Part shown: positions 48,738 through 57,477 of the stretch, one piece after another
How the letters are laid out: every line of letters begins with the position of its first letter
Numbering within the stretch: the stretch's first letter is position 1
From: Promicromonospora sp. MEB111
GTDB taxonomy: Bacteria > Actinomycetota > Actinomycetes > Actinomycetales > Cellulomonadaceae
Reading direction: 5' to 3'
Assembly (NCBI RefSeq): GCF_030209445.1
Contig: NZ_JARVSD010000016.1
Coordinates: 124,001 to 188,000 of the forward strand
DNA length: 64,000 nt
Program-made: the position numbers and the translations under genes
Notes under the pieces: model-generated
What the model was told of the DNA's origin: nothing
The model's input: only the letters and a program-made list of their open reading frames with translations
The model's database searches: none

Positions 48738-49739
48738 ATGCCCCTGGATCCCGAGACCGACCTCGACAGCGACTTCGAGGCCGTCGGCATCGACGACGAC
48801 ACCCGGCTGGTCTACCGGTACGTGCTGGCCCAGGGCACCGTCCGGGTGGACGACGTCGCGCAGGACGTGCCGCTGGAGAGCACCGACCCGGCCGGGATGC
48901 TGGCGCGGCTGCGCGCGGCCGGGCTGATCAACCGCACCAGCGGGGGCGACGGCGAGTACACGGCGGTCGACCCGCGCGTGGCGCTGCGGGCGCTCACGGA
49001 CCGCACCGCGGCGCAGCTCGACCGGGTCCGGGCGACGATCCCGGACCTGGCCGGCCTGTTCGAGCAGGCCTCCGACGCCGCGGGCTCCGGCGCCGGCGTG
49101 CACGTGATCGACGACCCCGCGCTGATCGGCGCCTGGTACACCCGCCTGGAGCACGAGGTGACGGGCGAGTTCATGGCCTTCGACCGGCCGCCGTACGTGC
49201 TCGCGGACGAGAACCCCGTGGAGCCGCTCGCACTGGCGCGCGGCGTCCAGTGGCGGGCCGTGTACGCGGCGGAGGTGCTGGACATCCCCGGCGCGTGGGC
49301 GGAGCTGCGGTACGCGGCGTCGGTGGGCGAGCAGGCCCGGATCGCGCGGACGCTGCCCACCAAGCTGGCGATCGCGGACCGGCGTACCGCGCTGGTCAGC
49401 TCCGACCTCGACGCGCTGCGGCCGGCGGCCGTCGTCGTCGAGGGCGGGCCGCTCGTGGACCTGCTGGTCGCGGCCTTCGAGGCGGTGTGGGCCGACGCGG
49501 TCGAGATCCCGGCGTCCGACAGCCTGGAGGGCACCGCTCCCCCGGACCGCGGCCCGGGCAAGGACGACCGGGCGCTGCTCGCGCTGCTCGGCTCCGGGGC
49601 CAAGGACGAGGCGATCGCGCGAGAGCTCGGCCTCTCGGAGCGGACGCTGCGGCGGCGCAGCGCGGACCTGCTGCGCCGGCTGGGCGCGGCCAACCGCTTC
49701 CAGGCGGGAGTCCAGGCGGTCCGCAAGGGCTGGCTCTGA
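48738..49739 (+). CDS. TrmB-like/LuxR-type HTH regulator
   Basis: A 333-aa regulator with two HTH regions: an N-terminal TrmB-like winged helix (residues about 20-75: RLVYRYVLAQGTVRVDDVAQ, MLARLRAAGLINRT) and a C-terminal LuxR/GerE HTH (about 275-330: LLALLGSGAKDEAIARELGL, SERTLRRRSADLLRRLGA). Between them lies a roughly 180-aa phospholipase-D-like TrmB sensor region (HVIDDPALIGAWYTRLE, VVVEGGPLVDLLVAAFEAVW). This domain order is common in actinobacterial orphan regulators; ligands are unknown. It diverges from nhaA and precedes the subtilase gene on the same strand, with palindrome B immediately after its stop. Confidence 0.85.
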   Translation: MPLDPETDLDSDFEAVGIDDDTRLVYRYVLAQGTVRVDDVAQDVPLESTDPAGMLARLRAAGLINRTSGGDGEYTAVDPRVALRALTDRTAAQLDRVRATIPDLAGLFEQASDAAGSGAGVHVIDDPALIGAWYTRLEHEVTGEFMAFDRPPYVLADENPVEPLALARGVQWRAVYAAEVLDIPGAWAELRYAASVGEQARIARTLPTKLAIADRRTALVSSDLDALRPAAVVVEGGPLVDLLVAAFEAVWADAVEIPASDSLEGTAPPDRGPGKDDRALLALLGSGAKDEAIARELGLSERTLRRRSADLLRRLGAANRFQAGVQAVRKGWL

Positions 49740-49740
49740 C

Positions 49741-49790
49741 GACGTGTCGGACGCTCAGGTCACCCGAGTGACCTGAGCGTCTGACACGTC
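49741..49790. repeat. 50-bp palindrome B, related to palindrome A
   Basis: Left arm 49741-49763 (starting GACGTGTCGGACGCTCAGGT) and right arm 49768-49790 are complementary except for one G-U-type mismatch; loop CCGA. A and B share GACGTGTC, GACG, CAGGTCAC, arm length and loop size. It starts 1 bp after the regulator stop and may serve as its terminator; the next gene is on the same strand. Confidence 0.92.
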
Positions 49791-49883
49791 GGCAGGCGGG
49801 GTGAAAAGTACCCTGCCGCGTGACGCCCGTGTAAAACCTTGCGGCCGGTACCGGCCAGTGGCCAGATACGGCCATTACGCCCA

Positions 49884-49913
49884 TTGCTCGCACAGGGTAG
49901 CGCGGACTAGACA
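49884..49913 (+). promoter_or_regulatory. Subtilase promoter, leaderless
   Basis: TTGCTC (49884-49889) and TAGACA (49908-49913) with an 18-bp spacer; the -10 ends 6 nt before ATG 49920. No Shine-Dalgarno is present. Confidence 0.6.
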
Positions 49914-49919
49914 GCCCTC

Positions 49920-52900
49920 ATGCAACCTCTGCCCTCCGGCCGTCGCCGGGGTCTCCTCCTGGGGAGCACCCTCGTCTCGGCCTCCCTGGTCCTGTCACCC
50001 GGAGCCGCAGTCGCGGCCCCGGACGCCGCACCCGACGCCGATCCGGTGCGCGTCATCATCGAGCTCGACTCCCCCACGGCCGCCGACGTCGTCGGCCAGG
50101 AGGCGGTCGCCGCCGCACGTACCGCCACCGGAGCCGGGGCCGCCCGGGCGCGCAGCGCCTTCGCCGCCGACTACCGCGCCGCCGTCGACGAGGTCGAGGA
50201 GGCACAGGAGGGCGTCACGTCCTGGGCCGAGAGCGAGGGCGTCGAGCTCGACAAGCCCGAGTCGGTCACCGGTCTGCTGTCCGCCGTCGTCGCCACCGTC
50301 GACCCCGCGGACCTGGCCGAGCTGCGCTCCGCCCCGGGCGTCGCGCGCGTCACCGAGAGCGCAGCGGTGCGCATCCTCGGCGACGAGGCGAACATCCCCG
50401 CGACCGGCGCCCCGCAGGTCTGGGAGCGCACCGACGCGGACGGCGCGCCCGTCACGGGCGAGGGCCGCACCGTGGCGATCATCGACACCGGCATCGACTA
50501 CACGCTGACCGACCTCGGCGGCGGGTTCGGCCCCGGCCACCGCGTGGTCGACGGCTACGACTTCGTCAACGACGACGCCGACCCGATGGACGACCACATG
50601 CACGGCACCCACGTGGCCGGCATCGTCGGCGCCGGCGGGGACAACCTGACCGGCATGGCGCCCGACGTGACGTTCACGGCGTGGAAGGCCATGGACGCGA
50701 ACGGCGGCGGCACCACCGAGGACCTGCTGCTCGCGCTGGAGGCCGCGACGAACCCGCTGGGCGACCACCCGGCCGACGTCGTGAACATGAGCCTCGGCAC
50801 CCCCGGCGACGGCACCGACCCGCTGGGCCGCGCCTCCACCGCCGCCGTGCGGCAGGGCGTGGTGGTCGTGGCCGCGGCCGGCAACTCCGGCCCCTACGAC
50901 CAGACCGTCAGCTCACCGGCCGCCGCCGAGGGCGTCATCGCCGTCGGCGCGCAGGTGACCGGCGTCGCCGACCCGACGCTCACCCTCGACGGCGCCCACG
51001 AGGGCGACGCGCCCCGCCCGCTGGACGTCACCCGCTTCCCGATGTCGGCCAACCCGCCGGCCGAGGGCATCACGGGCCGCCTGGTCGACGTCGGCGACGG
51101 CTTCGACGAGGAGGACTACGAGCAGGCCGGCGACGTGCGCGGCGCGATCGTCGTCATGCAGAGCATGACCACGACCTCCCTGGGCCAGGTGCAGGGCCCG
51201 CACCTGCTGCAGGCCCAGCTCGCCGAGGAGCACGGCGCCGTGGGCGCCCTGCTCTACACGCCCAGCCCGACCGACCCGGCAGGCGACGGCGGCGCGGGTC
51301 CCCAGGGGTCCGCGAACATCCTGGCCGGCGGCGGCTTCGATCTGCGGCGCGAGTCCCTGGTGATGATGAACATCGCCTCGGCGCAGTACCAGACCTTCAA
51401 GGCCGAGGTCGCGGCCGGCACCGTCTCGGGCACCATCGGCTCGGTCGACCGCACCGACACGATCACCGACTTCAGCTCCCGCGGCCCGAGCGACGCCATG
51501 ACGCTCAAGCCCGAGATCGTGGCGCCCGGCTTCGAGATCATGTCCGACATCCCGGCCATGTTCGGGGTGGACGGCGACCAGTACCGGATGTCCGGCACCT
51601 CGATGGCCGCGCCGCACGTCGCCGGGGCGGCCGCCCTGCTGGCCCAGGCCCGTCCCGAGCAGACCGCCGAGCAGCTCCGCGCGACCCTCATCGGCAGCGC
51701 GCAGCCGCTGGAGTCCGACGACGCCGACGTGTCGCCGTCCGCCCAGGGCGCCGGCAAGCTCGACGTCGCCGCCGCCGTCGACCAGAAGGTCACGGCAGCC
51801 CCCGACGCCGTCTCCCTGGGGCTGGCCGACATGGGCGGCAAGCCCGCCCGGACCAGCACCGTCGTGCTGCGCAACTCGGGTACCAAGGCCGTGACGGTCA
51901 AGCTGTCGGCGAAGCCCGCAGCGACGAGCACCGGCAAGGCCGAGCTCTCCGCGCGCCAGGTCAAGATCCCGGCCGGCCGCAGCGCCTCGGTCGACCTCAC
52001 GGTCACTCCGGACACCACCAGCCCGGACGCGGGTGACACCGAGACCTCCGGCGTCGTGGTCGGCGCCGTCTCGGACGGCACCACCGTGCGCATCCCGTAC
52101 GCGGCCTACGTGCGCCCGCTGCAGGTGCAGTCCTCGCCGACCCTGGCGACCGGGAGCACCGAGGTCTTCGTCTACGCACCGATGACGCCCGAGGCGACGC
52201 CCACCGCGACGGCGACCGCCCCGTCCGGCGAGAAGTACACCGCCGCGCTCACCGCCGTCAGCACCAGCCCCGGCTGGTTCCGCGGCACCGTGCCGCTCGA
52301 CGAGCCCGGCACCTACCGGCTCGACGCCCGCGCGACCGTGACCGGCCGCACCCTGACCGGTACCGGCGGCGTGCAGTCCGAGGGCGCCGACCAGCCGGGC
52401 GAGTGGGAGCAGGTCGGCCTCTCCGGCGCGGCCCGCGAGCTCGCCACCTCCCCCACCACCCCGGGGACCGGCCTGGCGATGGCCGGGTCCGGCGTGCACC
52501 CGTTCGTCACCACCGACTACGGCCGGACCTGGCAGCGGGTGCGCAGCATGCCCGTCGCCGACGGCTGGGGCATCCCCGTGGCCGACACGGCCACGCCCGG
52601 CGGGTTCTACGTGGCCCTCAACGGCGCCGCCGGCAAGGTCACGCTCGACCCCAGCTACTCCGGCCGCATCGTGCACACGCCCGACGCCGGGGCCACCTGG
52701 ACGGTCCTGCCCTTCCCCGACGTCGCGATCAGCGAGCTCGTCGCCCACGGTGACGCGCTGGCCGCGGTCACCAACGCCGGTCTCTACCTGAGCAGGGACG
52801 GCGGGCAGCGCTGGAGCCGCGTCGCCCCGGAGTGGGACGGGCTCGTGTACGGCGCCGCGTTCGCGGACGACGACCTGCTCATCGCCACCTACGACGGCGT

Positions 52901-54611
52901 CTACCGGATCGCCGACGTGCTGTCCGGCGGCCGCGAGGTCACCCGGCCGTACGTGACCACCGACTACGCCGACCGCCCGCAGGGCGTCGTGGCCGACGGG
53001 TCCACCGCGGTCCTGGTCCGCGGGGACGGCGTCTCGCTGACCTCGGCGGACGGCGGGGCAACCTGGACGGAGGGCGCCGACACCGAGCAGTCCTACGTCA
53101 CGGTCACCACCCTGACGAACGGCACCGTGTACGCGTCGGGCCTGTCGTCGTACAGCACCAGCGACGACCTCGGCAGGACGTGGCAGACCCACCCGCTGCC
53201 CGTGCGCGGGCCGCTCGCCACCGACGTCGACCACTGGCCCGGGACCCCCGACGCCCAGATCGTCATGTCGATGGAGAACGCCGGGATCTACACGACCGAC
53301 GACGGCGAGGAGTGGACCAAGGCCGGCGTCTCCGGCTCCGACGTCTCCGGTGTGCACGCCGGCGTCGACGCCGACGGCGAGCCCGTGCTGCGCGCCGTCG
53401 ACTTCGAGGGCCTGCACCAGCAGTCGCTGGCCGACCTCGGCCCCGACGCGCAGGACTGGGGCTCGATCGGCCACGAGGGCGTCATCGGCCGCCAGGTCTC
53501 CGAGGTGGCCCAGTCGCCGCTGGGCGACCACGACGTCTGGGCCGTGGGCACCAACGCGTTCGGCGGCGGGCGCATCCTCACCGCGGGCGCCGGCGAGTCC
53601 GACGCCGACCTCACCCAGGTGGGCCCGACGGGCGGCTTCAGCCCGACGGCGCTGGCCGTCTCCCCGCACGCCGAGGACACGGTGGCCGTGGGCTACACCT
53701 CGCTCGTGGACACCGGCCTCATGGTCTCGACCGACGGGTTCGAGACCTGGACCAGCTACGCCCACGAGGTGTACGTCCAGCAGATCGTCGTCGACCCGAC
53801 GAACGAGCGCCGGCTCTGGCTGGCGACGACGTCCGGCCTGTACCGGTCGGACGACCTCGGCAGGACGATCACGCGGCTGACGCAGGACGAGGTGCGGTCC
53901 GTGTGGGTCGACCCGGCCGACACCGACCACGTGGTGGTCGGCGAGACGCCGGGGATCCGGGTCAGCACCGACGGCGGCAGGACCTTCGCCGACGCCGAGG
54001 TGCCGAACACGTCCGCCGCGGTGGGCACGTTCGTGGCCGTCGAGGTGCCGGACGGCCCGGCCGCCGGCACCGAGCTGCTGGTCGCGGGTGCGGCCCGCTG
54101 GCGCCCGTATGGCCTCGCGGCCAACGGCGCCGGGGTGCTCGTCTCGGCGGACGGCGGCGCCACGTGGGCGTCGGCGTCGCACGACCTGACGGCGATGTCG
54201 GTGCGGTCCCTGACCGTGAGCCCCGACGGCGCCTGGGTCTACGCCGGCACCGACGAGGGCGGCGTGCACCGCACCGCCGTCAGCGCGCTGGTGCCCGCCG
54301 ACCTGCTGCCCGCGGCGACCACGACGCAGATCAAGGCCCCGGCCTCGGTCCGCCCGCTGGAGCCGTTCCTGGTCAAGGTCACCGTGTCCGCCGACGACGT
54401 CACGCCGTCGGGCCGCGTGACCGTCACCGTGGGCCGCGAGGACGACCGGCACCCGTACGAGCGGACGGTGAGGCTGCGCGACGGGAAGGCCGACGTGCTG
54501 GTGCCGCCGCTCCTGCGGGCCGGCGACTACACGATCACGGCGGAGTACGCCGGGACCGACGAGCTCGCGGGCTCCGAGGCGACGGCGGACCTGGAGGTGA
54601 AGCGGCGCTGA
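49920..54611 (+). CDS. Large secreted subtilisin-like protease (S8) with beta-propeller-type repeats
   Basis: A 1563-aa exported protease. Signal peptide about 1-33 (RRRGLLLGSTLVSASLVLSP, with an Arg cluster that may allow Tat), an inhibitor-I9-like prodomain (about 40-150, PVRVIIELDSPTAADVVGQE), and an S8 domain with the triad Asp189 (IIDTGIDYT), His228 (HGTHVAG) and Ser561 (GTSMAAPHVAG). The large His-Ser gap is filled by a PA domain (about 390-490). A CARDB-like region (about 620-720) follows, then about residues 815-1440 of sortilin/BNR-type repeats (TTDYGRTWQRV, SRDGGQRWSRV, STDGGRTFADA, SADGGATWASA) that probably form one or two propellers, and a final Ig-like domain (1455-1563). The extracellular target is unknown. 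Confidence 0.92.
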   Translation: MQPLPSGRRRGLLLGSTLVSASLVLSPGAAVAAPDAAPDADPVRVIIELDSPTAADVVGQEAVAAARTATGAGAARARSAFAADYRAAVDEVEEAQEGVTSWAESEGVELDKPESVTGLLSAVVATVDPADLAELRSAPGVARVTESAAVRILGDEANIPATGAPQVWERTDADGAPVTGEGRTVAIIDTGIDYTLTDLGGGFGPGHRVVDGYDFVNDDADPMDDHMHGTHVAGIVGAGGDNLTGMAPDVTFTAWKAMDANGGGTTEDLLLALEAATNPLGDHPADVVNMSLGTPGDGTDPLGRASTAAVRQGVVVVAAAGNSGPYDQTVSSPAAAEGVIAVGAQVTGVADPTLTLDGAHEGDAPRPLDVTRFPMSANPPAEGITGRLVDVGDGFDEEDYEQAGDVRGAIVVMQSMTTTSLGQVQGPHLLQAQLAEEHGAVGALLYTPSPTDPAGDGGAGPQGSANILAGGGFDLRRESLVMMNIASAQYQTFKAEVAAGTVSGTIGSVDRTDTITDFSSRGPSDAMTLKPEIVAPGFEIMSDIPAMFGVDGDQYRMSGTSMAAPHVAGAAALLAQARPEQTAEQLRATLIGSAQPLESDDADVSPSAQGAGKLDVAAAVDQKVTAAPDAVSLGLADMGGKPARTSTVVLRNSGTKAVTVKLSAKPAATSTGKAELSARQVKIPAGRSASVDLTVTPDTTSPDAGDTETSGVVVGAVSDGTTVRIPYAAYVRPLQVQSSPTLATGSTEVFVYAPMTPEATPTATATAPSGEKYTAALTAVSTSPGWFRGTVPLDEPGTYRLDARATVTGRTLTGTGGVQSEGADQPGEWEQVGLSGAARELATSPTTPGTGLAMAGSGVHPFVTTDYGRTWQRVRSMPVADGWGIPVADTATPGGFYVALNGAAGKVTLDPSYSGRIVHTPDAGATWTVLPFPDVAISELVAHGDALAAVTNAGLYLSRDGGQRWSRVAPEWDGLVYGAAFADDDLLIATYDGVYRIADVLSGGREVTRPYVTTDYADRPQGVVADGSTAVLVRGDGVSLTSADGGATWTEGADTEQSYVTVTTLTNGTVYASGLSSYSTSDDLGRTWQTHPLPVRGPLATDVDHWPGTPDAQIVMSMENAGIYTTDDGEEWTKAGVSGSDVSGVHAGVDADGEPVLRAVDFEGLHQQSLADLGPDAQDWGSIGHEGVIGRQVSEVAQSPLGDHDVWAVGTNAFGGGRILTAGAGESDADLTQVGPTGGFSPTALAVSPHAEDTVAVGYTSLVDTGLMVSTDGFETWTSYAHEVYVQQIVVDPTNERRLWLATTSGLYRSDDLGRTITRLTQDEVRSVWVDPADTDHVVVGETPGIRVSTDGGRTFADAEVPNTSAAVGTFVAVEVPDGPAAGTELLVAGAARWRPYGLAANGAGVLVSADGGATWASASHDLTAMSVRSLTVSPDGAWVYAGTDEGGVHRTAVSALVPADLLPAATTTQIKAPASVRPLEPFLVKVTVSADDVTPSGRVTVTVGREDDRHPYERTVRLRDGKADVLVPPLLRAGDYTITAEYAGTDELAGSEATADLEVKRR

Positions 54612-54663
54612 GGCACTGCTGAGGTGCGGCGCGCTGGGGCGCGCCGCCGCTGACCGCCCCGGT

Positions 54664-54725
54664 GGTCGGTAGGACGTCAGGTGGTCGGCAGCTCGGGCTG
54701 CCGACCACCTGGCGTTCTGCCGACC
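54664..54725. repeat. Imperfect 62-bp palindrome after the subtilase gene
   Basis: Left arm 54664-54692 and right arm 54697-54725 (29 nt each, loop TCGG) pair with three mismatches, all of the G-U kind. The word GGTCGG/CCGACC occurs twice per arm, as GAGGTCGGCA does in the 5876 palindrome. It probably terminates the 4.7-kb subtilase transcript. Confidence 0.85.
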
Positions 54726-54801
54726 ATCCGCTCTTCCACGGACCACCTGCCCCTGGCCTGCTCGCCGCGCTCCGTGCGGGCGGCGGTGGCAGGGTGAGCG
54801 C

Positions 54802-56100
54802 ATGACGACTCCTCCTGCGGTGCGGGGCACGGCCCCCGACGTCGACACGGTGCTCGCTCCTCTCGCCGGGATGCTGCCGGACCTGCGCGAGATCTACGTG
54901 GACCTGCACGAGCACCCGGAGCTGTCGTACGAGGAGACCCGGACGGCGGCCCTGGTCGCGGAGCGGCTCGCGGCGGCCGGGTACGTGGTGCACTCCGGCG
55001 TCGGCGGGACCGGCGTCGCCGGGGTGCTGACCAACGGCGACGGGCCGTGCGTGCTGCTGCGCGCCGACATGGACGCCCTGCCCGTCACGGAGGACACCGG
55101 GCTGCCCTACGCCAGCACCGTCCGCACCACGACGGCCGACGGCGTCGAGTCGGGCGTCATGCACGCGTGCGGGCACGACGTGCACGTCACCGCCCTGCTC
55201 GGCGCCGCCGACGTGCTGGCGCAGGGCCGGTCCGCGTGGTCGGGCACGCTGGTGGTCGTCTTCCAGCCGGCGGAGGAGCTCGGCACGGGCGCCCGCGCCA
55301 TGGTCGACGACGGGCTGTACGACCTCGTGCCGCGCCCCGACATCGTGCTGGGGCAGCACGTCGCGCCGGTCGCGGCGGGCCTGCTCGGGCTGCACGCCGG
55401 GCCGGCGTTCGCGGGCACCGACATCCTGGACATCCGCCTGATCGGCCGGGGCGGCCACGGGTCACGGCCGGAGGCCACGGTCGACCCGGTCGTGATGGCA
55501 GCCTCCACGGTGCTGAAGCTGCAGACGATCGTCTCGCGCGAGGTCGCGGCCGGCGACGCCGCCGTCGTCACGGTGGGCCGGCTCCAGGCGGGCACCAAGG
55601 AGAACATCATCCCCGACGAGGCCAACCTCGGCGTGAACATCCGGTCCTTCGACGAGGCCGTGCGGACACGCGTGCTGGGCGCGATCGACCGCATCGTGCA
55701 CGCGGAAGCCGCCGCCGCGGGGGCGCCGCAGCCGCCGCGGATCACGCCCGGCGAGTCGTTCCCGCCGTTGTTCAACGACCCGGCCGAGACCGAGCGCACA
55801 CGCGCGGCCCTGGCCGCCCGGTTCGGCGCCGAGCGGGTCATCGACCCGGGCGCGGTGTCCGGCAGCGAGGACGTCAGCGTGCTCGCCACCGCCGTCGGCG
55901 TCCCCCTGGTCTACTGGCTGCTCGGCGGCTGGGACCCGGCCGCGTTCCTCGCGGCGGAGCAGGCGGGCACGACGGACCGGGACATCCCGTCCAACCACTC
56001 CCCCCGGTTCGCGCCCGTGCCGCACCCCACCCTGGAGACGGGCGTGACGGCGCTGGTCGTGGCGGCACTGGACCGGCTGGAGACGCCGCTCGGCGCGTAG
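54802..56100 (+). CDS. M20-family amidohydrolase (aminoacylase/IAA-amino acid hydrolase type)
   Basis: A 432-aa M20D peptidase-family protein: DLHEHPELSYEE, VLLRADMDALPV, GVMHACGHDVHVTALLGAA (metal-binding Cys/His), VVVFQPAEELGTGARAMVDD, LGQHVAP and the dimerisation domain with GRGGHGSRPEATVDPV, ending in the VSGSEDVSVL region and SNHSPRF. All metal-ligand motifs are present, so an active zinc or manganese amidohydrolase that removes N-acyl groups from amino acids or conjugates is expected. There is no signal peptide, so it is cytoplasmic. It is convergent with the LLM oxidoreductase. Confidence 0.92.
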   Translation: MTTPPAVRGTAPDVDTVLAPLAGMLPDLREIYVDLHEHPELSYEETRTAALVAERLAAAGYVVHSGVGGTGVAGVLTNGDGPCVLLRADMDALPVTEDTGLPYASTVRTTTADGVESGVMHACGHDVHVTALLGAADVLAQGRSAWSGTLVVVFQPAEELGTGARAMVDDGLYDLVPRPDIVLGQHVAPVAAGLLGLHAGPAFAGTDILDIRLIGRGGHGSRPEATVDPVVMAASTVLKLQTIVSREVAAGDAAVVTVGRLQAGTKENIIPDEANLGVNIRSFDEAVRTRVLGAIDRIVHAEAAAAGAPQPPRITPGESFPPLFNDPAETERTRAALAARFGAERVIDPGAVSGSEDVSVLATAVGVPLVYWLLGGWDPAAFLAAEQAGTTDRDIPSNHSPRFAPVPHPTLETGVTALVVAALDRLETPLGA

Positions 56101-56118
56101 CCGTCAGCGAGCGGGCCC

Positions 56119-56934
56119 TCAGCGAGCGGCCAGGGCCTCGACCAGCGCCGTCATCCGCTCCGCGGTGCCCTCGTGCTCCCCGAAGTGCACGGCGAGCTGG
56201 GCGGCCCCGGCCTCGCGGTAGGCGACGACGGCGTCGGCGACCTGCGCGACCGGCGTCCGCCCGTCCCAGCCGACCCGGAGAGCGGGCGCGACGGCGCGGT
56301 CGCCCGCCAGGTCGGCGAGCACCGCGGCTCGCTCGGCGAACGCGGCCGGGCTCGCGGGCAGACCCTGCCAGACGTCGCCGTAGCGGGCCGCGCGGCGCAG
56401 CGCGGCGTCGCTGTTCCCGCCGACCATGATCGGCACGGGCCCGTCGGGCACCGGCTCGAACACGCCCTGCTCGTAGGAGAAGCGCCGGCCCCGGTACGGC
56501 GCCGGTCCGCCCACGAACAGGTGCCGGAGCAGGGCCAGGGCGTCGTCGGTGACGGCGCCGCGACGGGCGTGGTCGGCGCCCACGGCGTCGAACTCAGGGA
56601 CATTCCAGCCCACCCCGACGCCCAGGACCACCCGGCCGCCGGAGAGCCGGTGCAGGGTCGCGACCTGCTTGGCGAGCACGAACGGGTCGCGCAGCGGCAC
56701 CACCAGCACCGACGTGCCGAACCGCAGGCGCTCGGTGATCGCGGTGAGGTGCCCGATCGTCACGAGCGGCTCGTACACGCCGCCGAACGTCGCCCCGTAC
56801 TGCCCGGGCGGCAGCACGTGGTCGGGCAGCCACGCCGTCGTGTACCCGAGGTCCTCCGCCGTCCGCGCCAGGTCGACCAGGGTCCGTACCGGCATCGCCG
56901 GGGACTCGTCGGGCAGCACCACCTGCAGCTCCAT
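56119..56934 (-). CDS. LLM-class F420-dependent oxidoreductase
   Basis: A 271-aa luciferase-like monooxygenase-fold protein: TLVDLARTAEDLGYTTAWLP, DHVLPP, FGTSVLVVPLRDPFVLAKQV, LSGGRVVLGVGVGWN and PIMVGGNSDAALRRAARYGD, the typical order for actinobacterial F420-type LLM enzymes (the cofactor is inferred from the subfamily pattern). ATG 56934 begins the barrel strand (MELQVVLPD); the longer frame to 57555 has no related sequence. The substrate is unknown. It converges with the amidohydrolase across a 19-bp gap. Confidence 0.9.
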   Translation of the reverse strand: MELQVVLPDESPAMPVRTLVDLARTAEDLGYTTAWLPDHVLPPGQYGATFGGVYEPLVTIGHLTAITERLRFGTSVLVVPLRDPFVLAKQVATLHRLSGGRVVLGVGVGWNVPEFDAVGADHARRGAVTDDALALLRHLFVGGPAPYRGRRFSYEQGVFEPVPDGPVPIMVGGNSDAALRRAARYGDVWQGLPASPAAFAERAAVLADLAGDRAVAPALRVGWDGRTPVAQVADAVVAYREAGAAQLAVHFGEHEGTAERMTALVEALAAR

Positions 56935-56993
56935 GCCTGAACGAACCCGCCCGGACCCGCTCCCATTCCCTTCCCCACCGCGCGCCCGCATGG

Positions 56994-56999
56994 TTTGCT
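56994..56999 (+). promoter_or_regulatory. Candidate -10 (TTTGCT) for a leaderless transcript
   Basis: TTTGCT ends 7 nt before GTG 57007. It is a weak hexamer but stands out in GC-rich DNA. Confidence 0.35.
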
Positions 57000-57006
57000 T
57001 CGGGCC

Positions 57007-57477
57007 GTGGAGATCATCGTGACCAGCGTCGTCGCCGTCCTCGGAACCCTGCTCGGCTCGCTCGCGACCCACTACTTCCAGCGCCGCAACCGCGCCGACG
57101 CGGAGCGCTTCGAACGCGGCGAACGCCTCCGGCAGGAGCGGGTGAGCGCGTACACGACGTTCGGCGGCGCGCTGGTCAACCTGCGCCGCGCGCAGATCGA
57201 CCGCTGGTTCGCCGAGCACAGGGAGCGCGCCGGGGACCCCGAAGCGCTCAGGTACGAGAGCTACCGGATGCGCACGAACGCGCTCGAAGCGCTCTTCCGG
57301 GTCCAGCTCGTGACGGAGTCCAAGGAGCTGATCGAACTGGGCCAGCAGGCGATGGACGACATCGACCTCCTCACGGCCGACCTCCCGGCCGAGGAGCTCA
57401 GCGATGCCCGCGACGCAGCCAAGGCAAGCATCTTTCGTTTCGTGGAGACAGCCCGCAAGCACGTCGAGGTGGCATAG
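57007..57477 (+). CDS. Small N-terminally anchored membrane protein, unknown
   Basis: A 156-aa protein with one N-terminal hydrophobic helix (IIVTSVVAVLGTLLGSLATHYF) and a strongly charged helical remainder (RRNRADAERFERGERLRQER) that may form a coiled coil, ending EELSDARDAAKASIFRFVET. Such proteins are common in actinobacteria near mobile or toxin-related genes, but I do not recognise a function. The start GTG 57007 follows a candidate -10; an in-frame TTG at 56995 is also possible. Its last 80 bp overlap the 3' end of the GGDEF gene on the other strand. Confidence 0.6.
   Translation: MEIIVTSVVAVLGTLLGSLATHYFQRRNRADAERFERGERLRQERVSAYTTFGGALVNLRRAQIDRWFAEHRERAGDPEALRYESYRMRTNALEALFRVQLVTESKELIELGQQAMDDIDLLTADLPAEELSDARDAAKASIFRFVETARKHVEVA

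Noticed and set aside
50913-54848. 1311-codon open frame antisense to the subtilase
   Set aside because: Compositional shadow with His/Arg/Gly-rich content and no recognisable motifs; the sense frame has a full catalytic triad.
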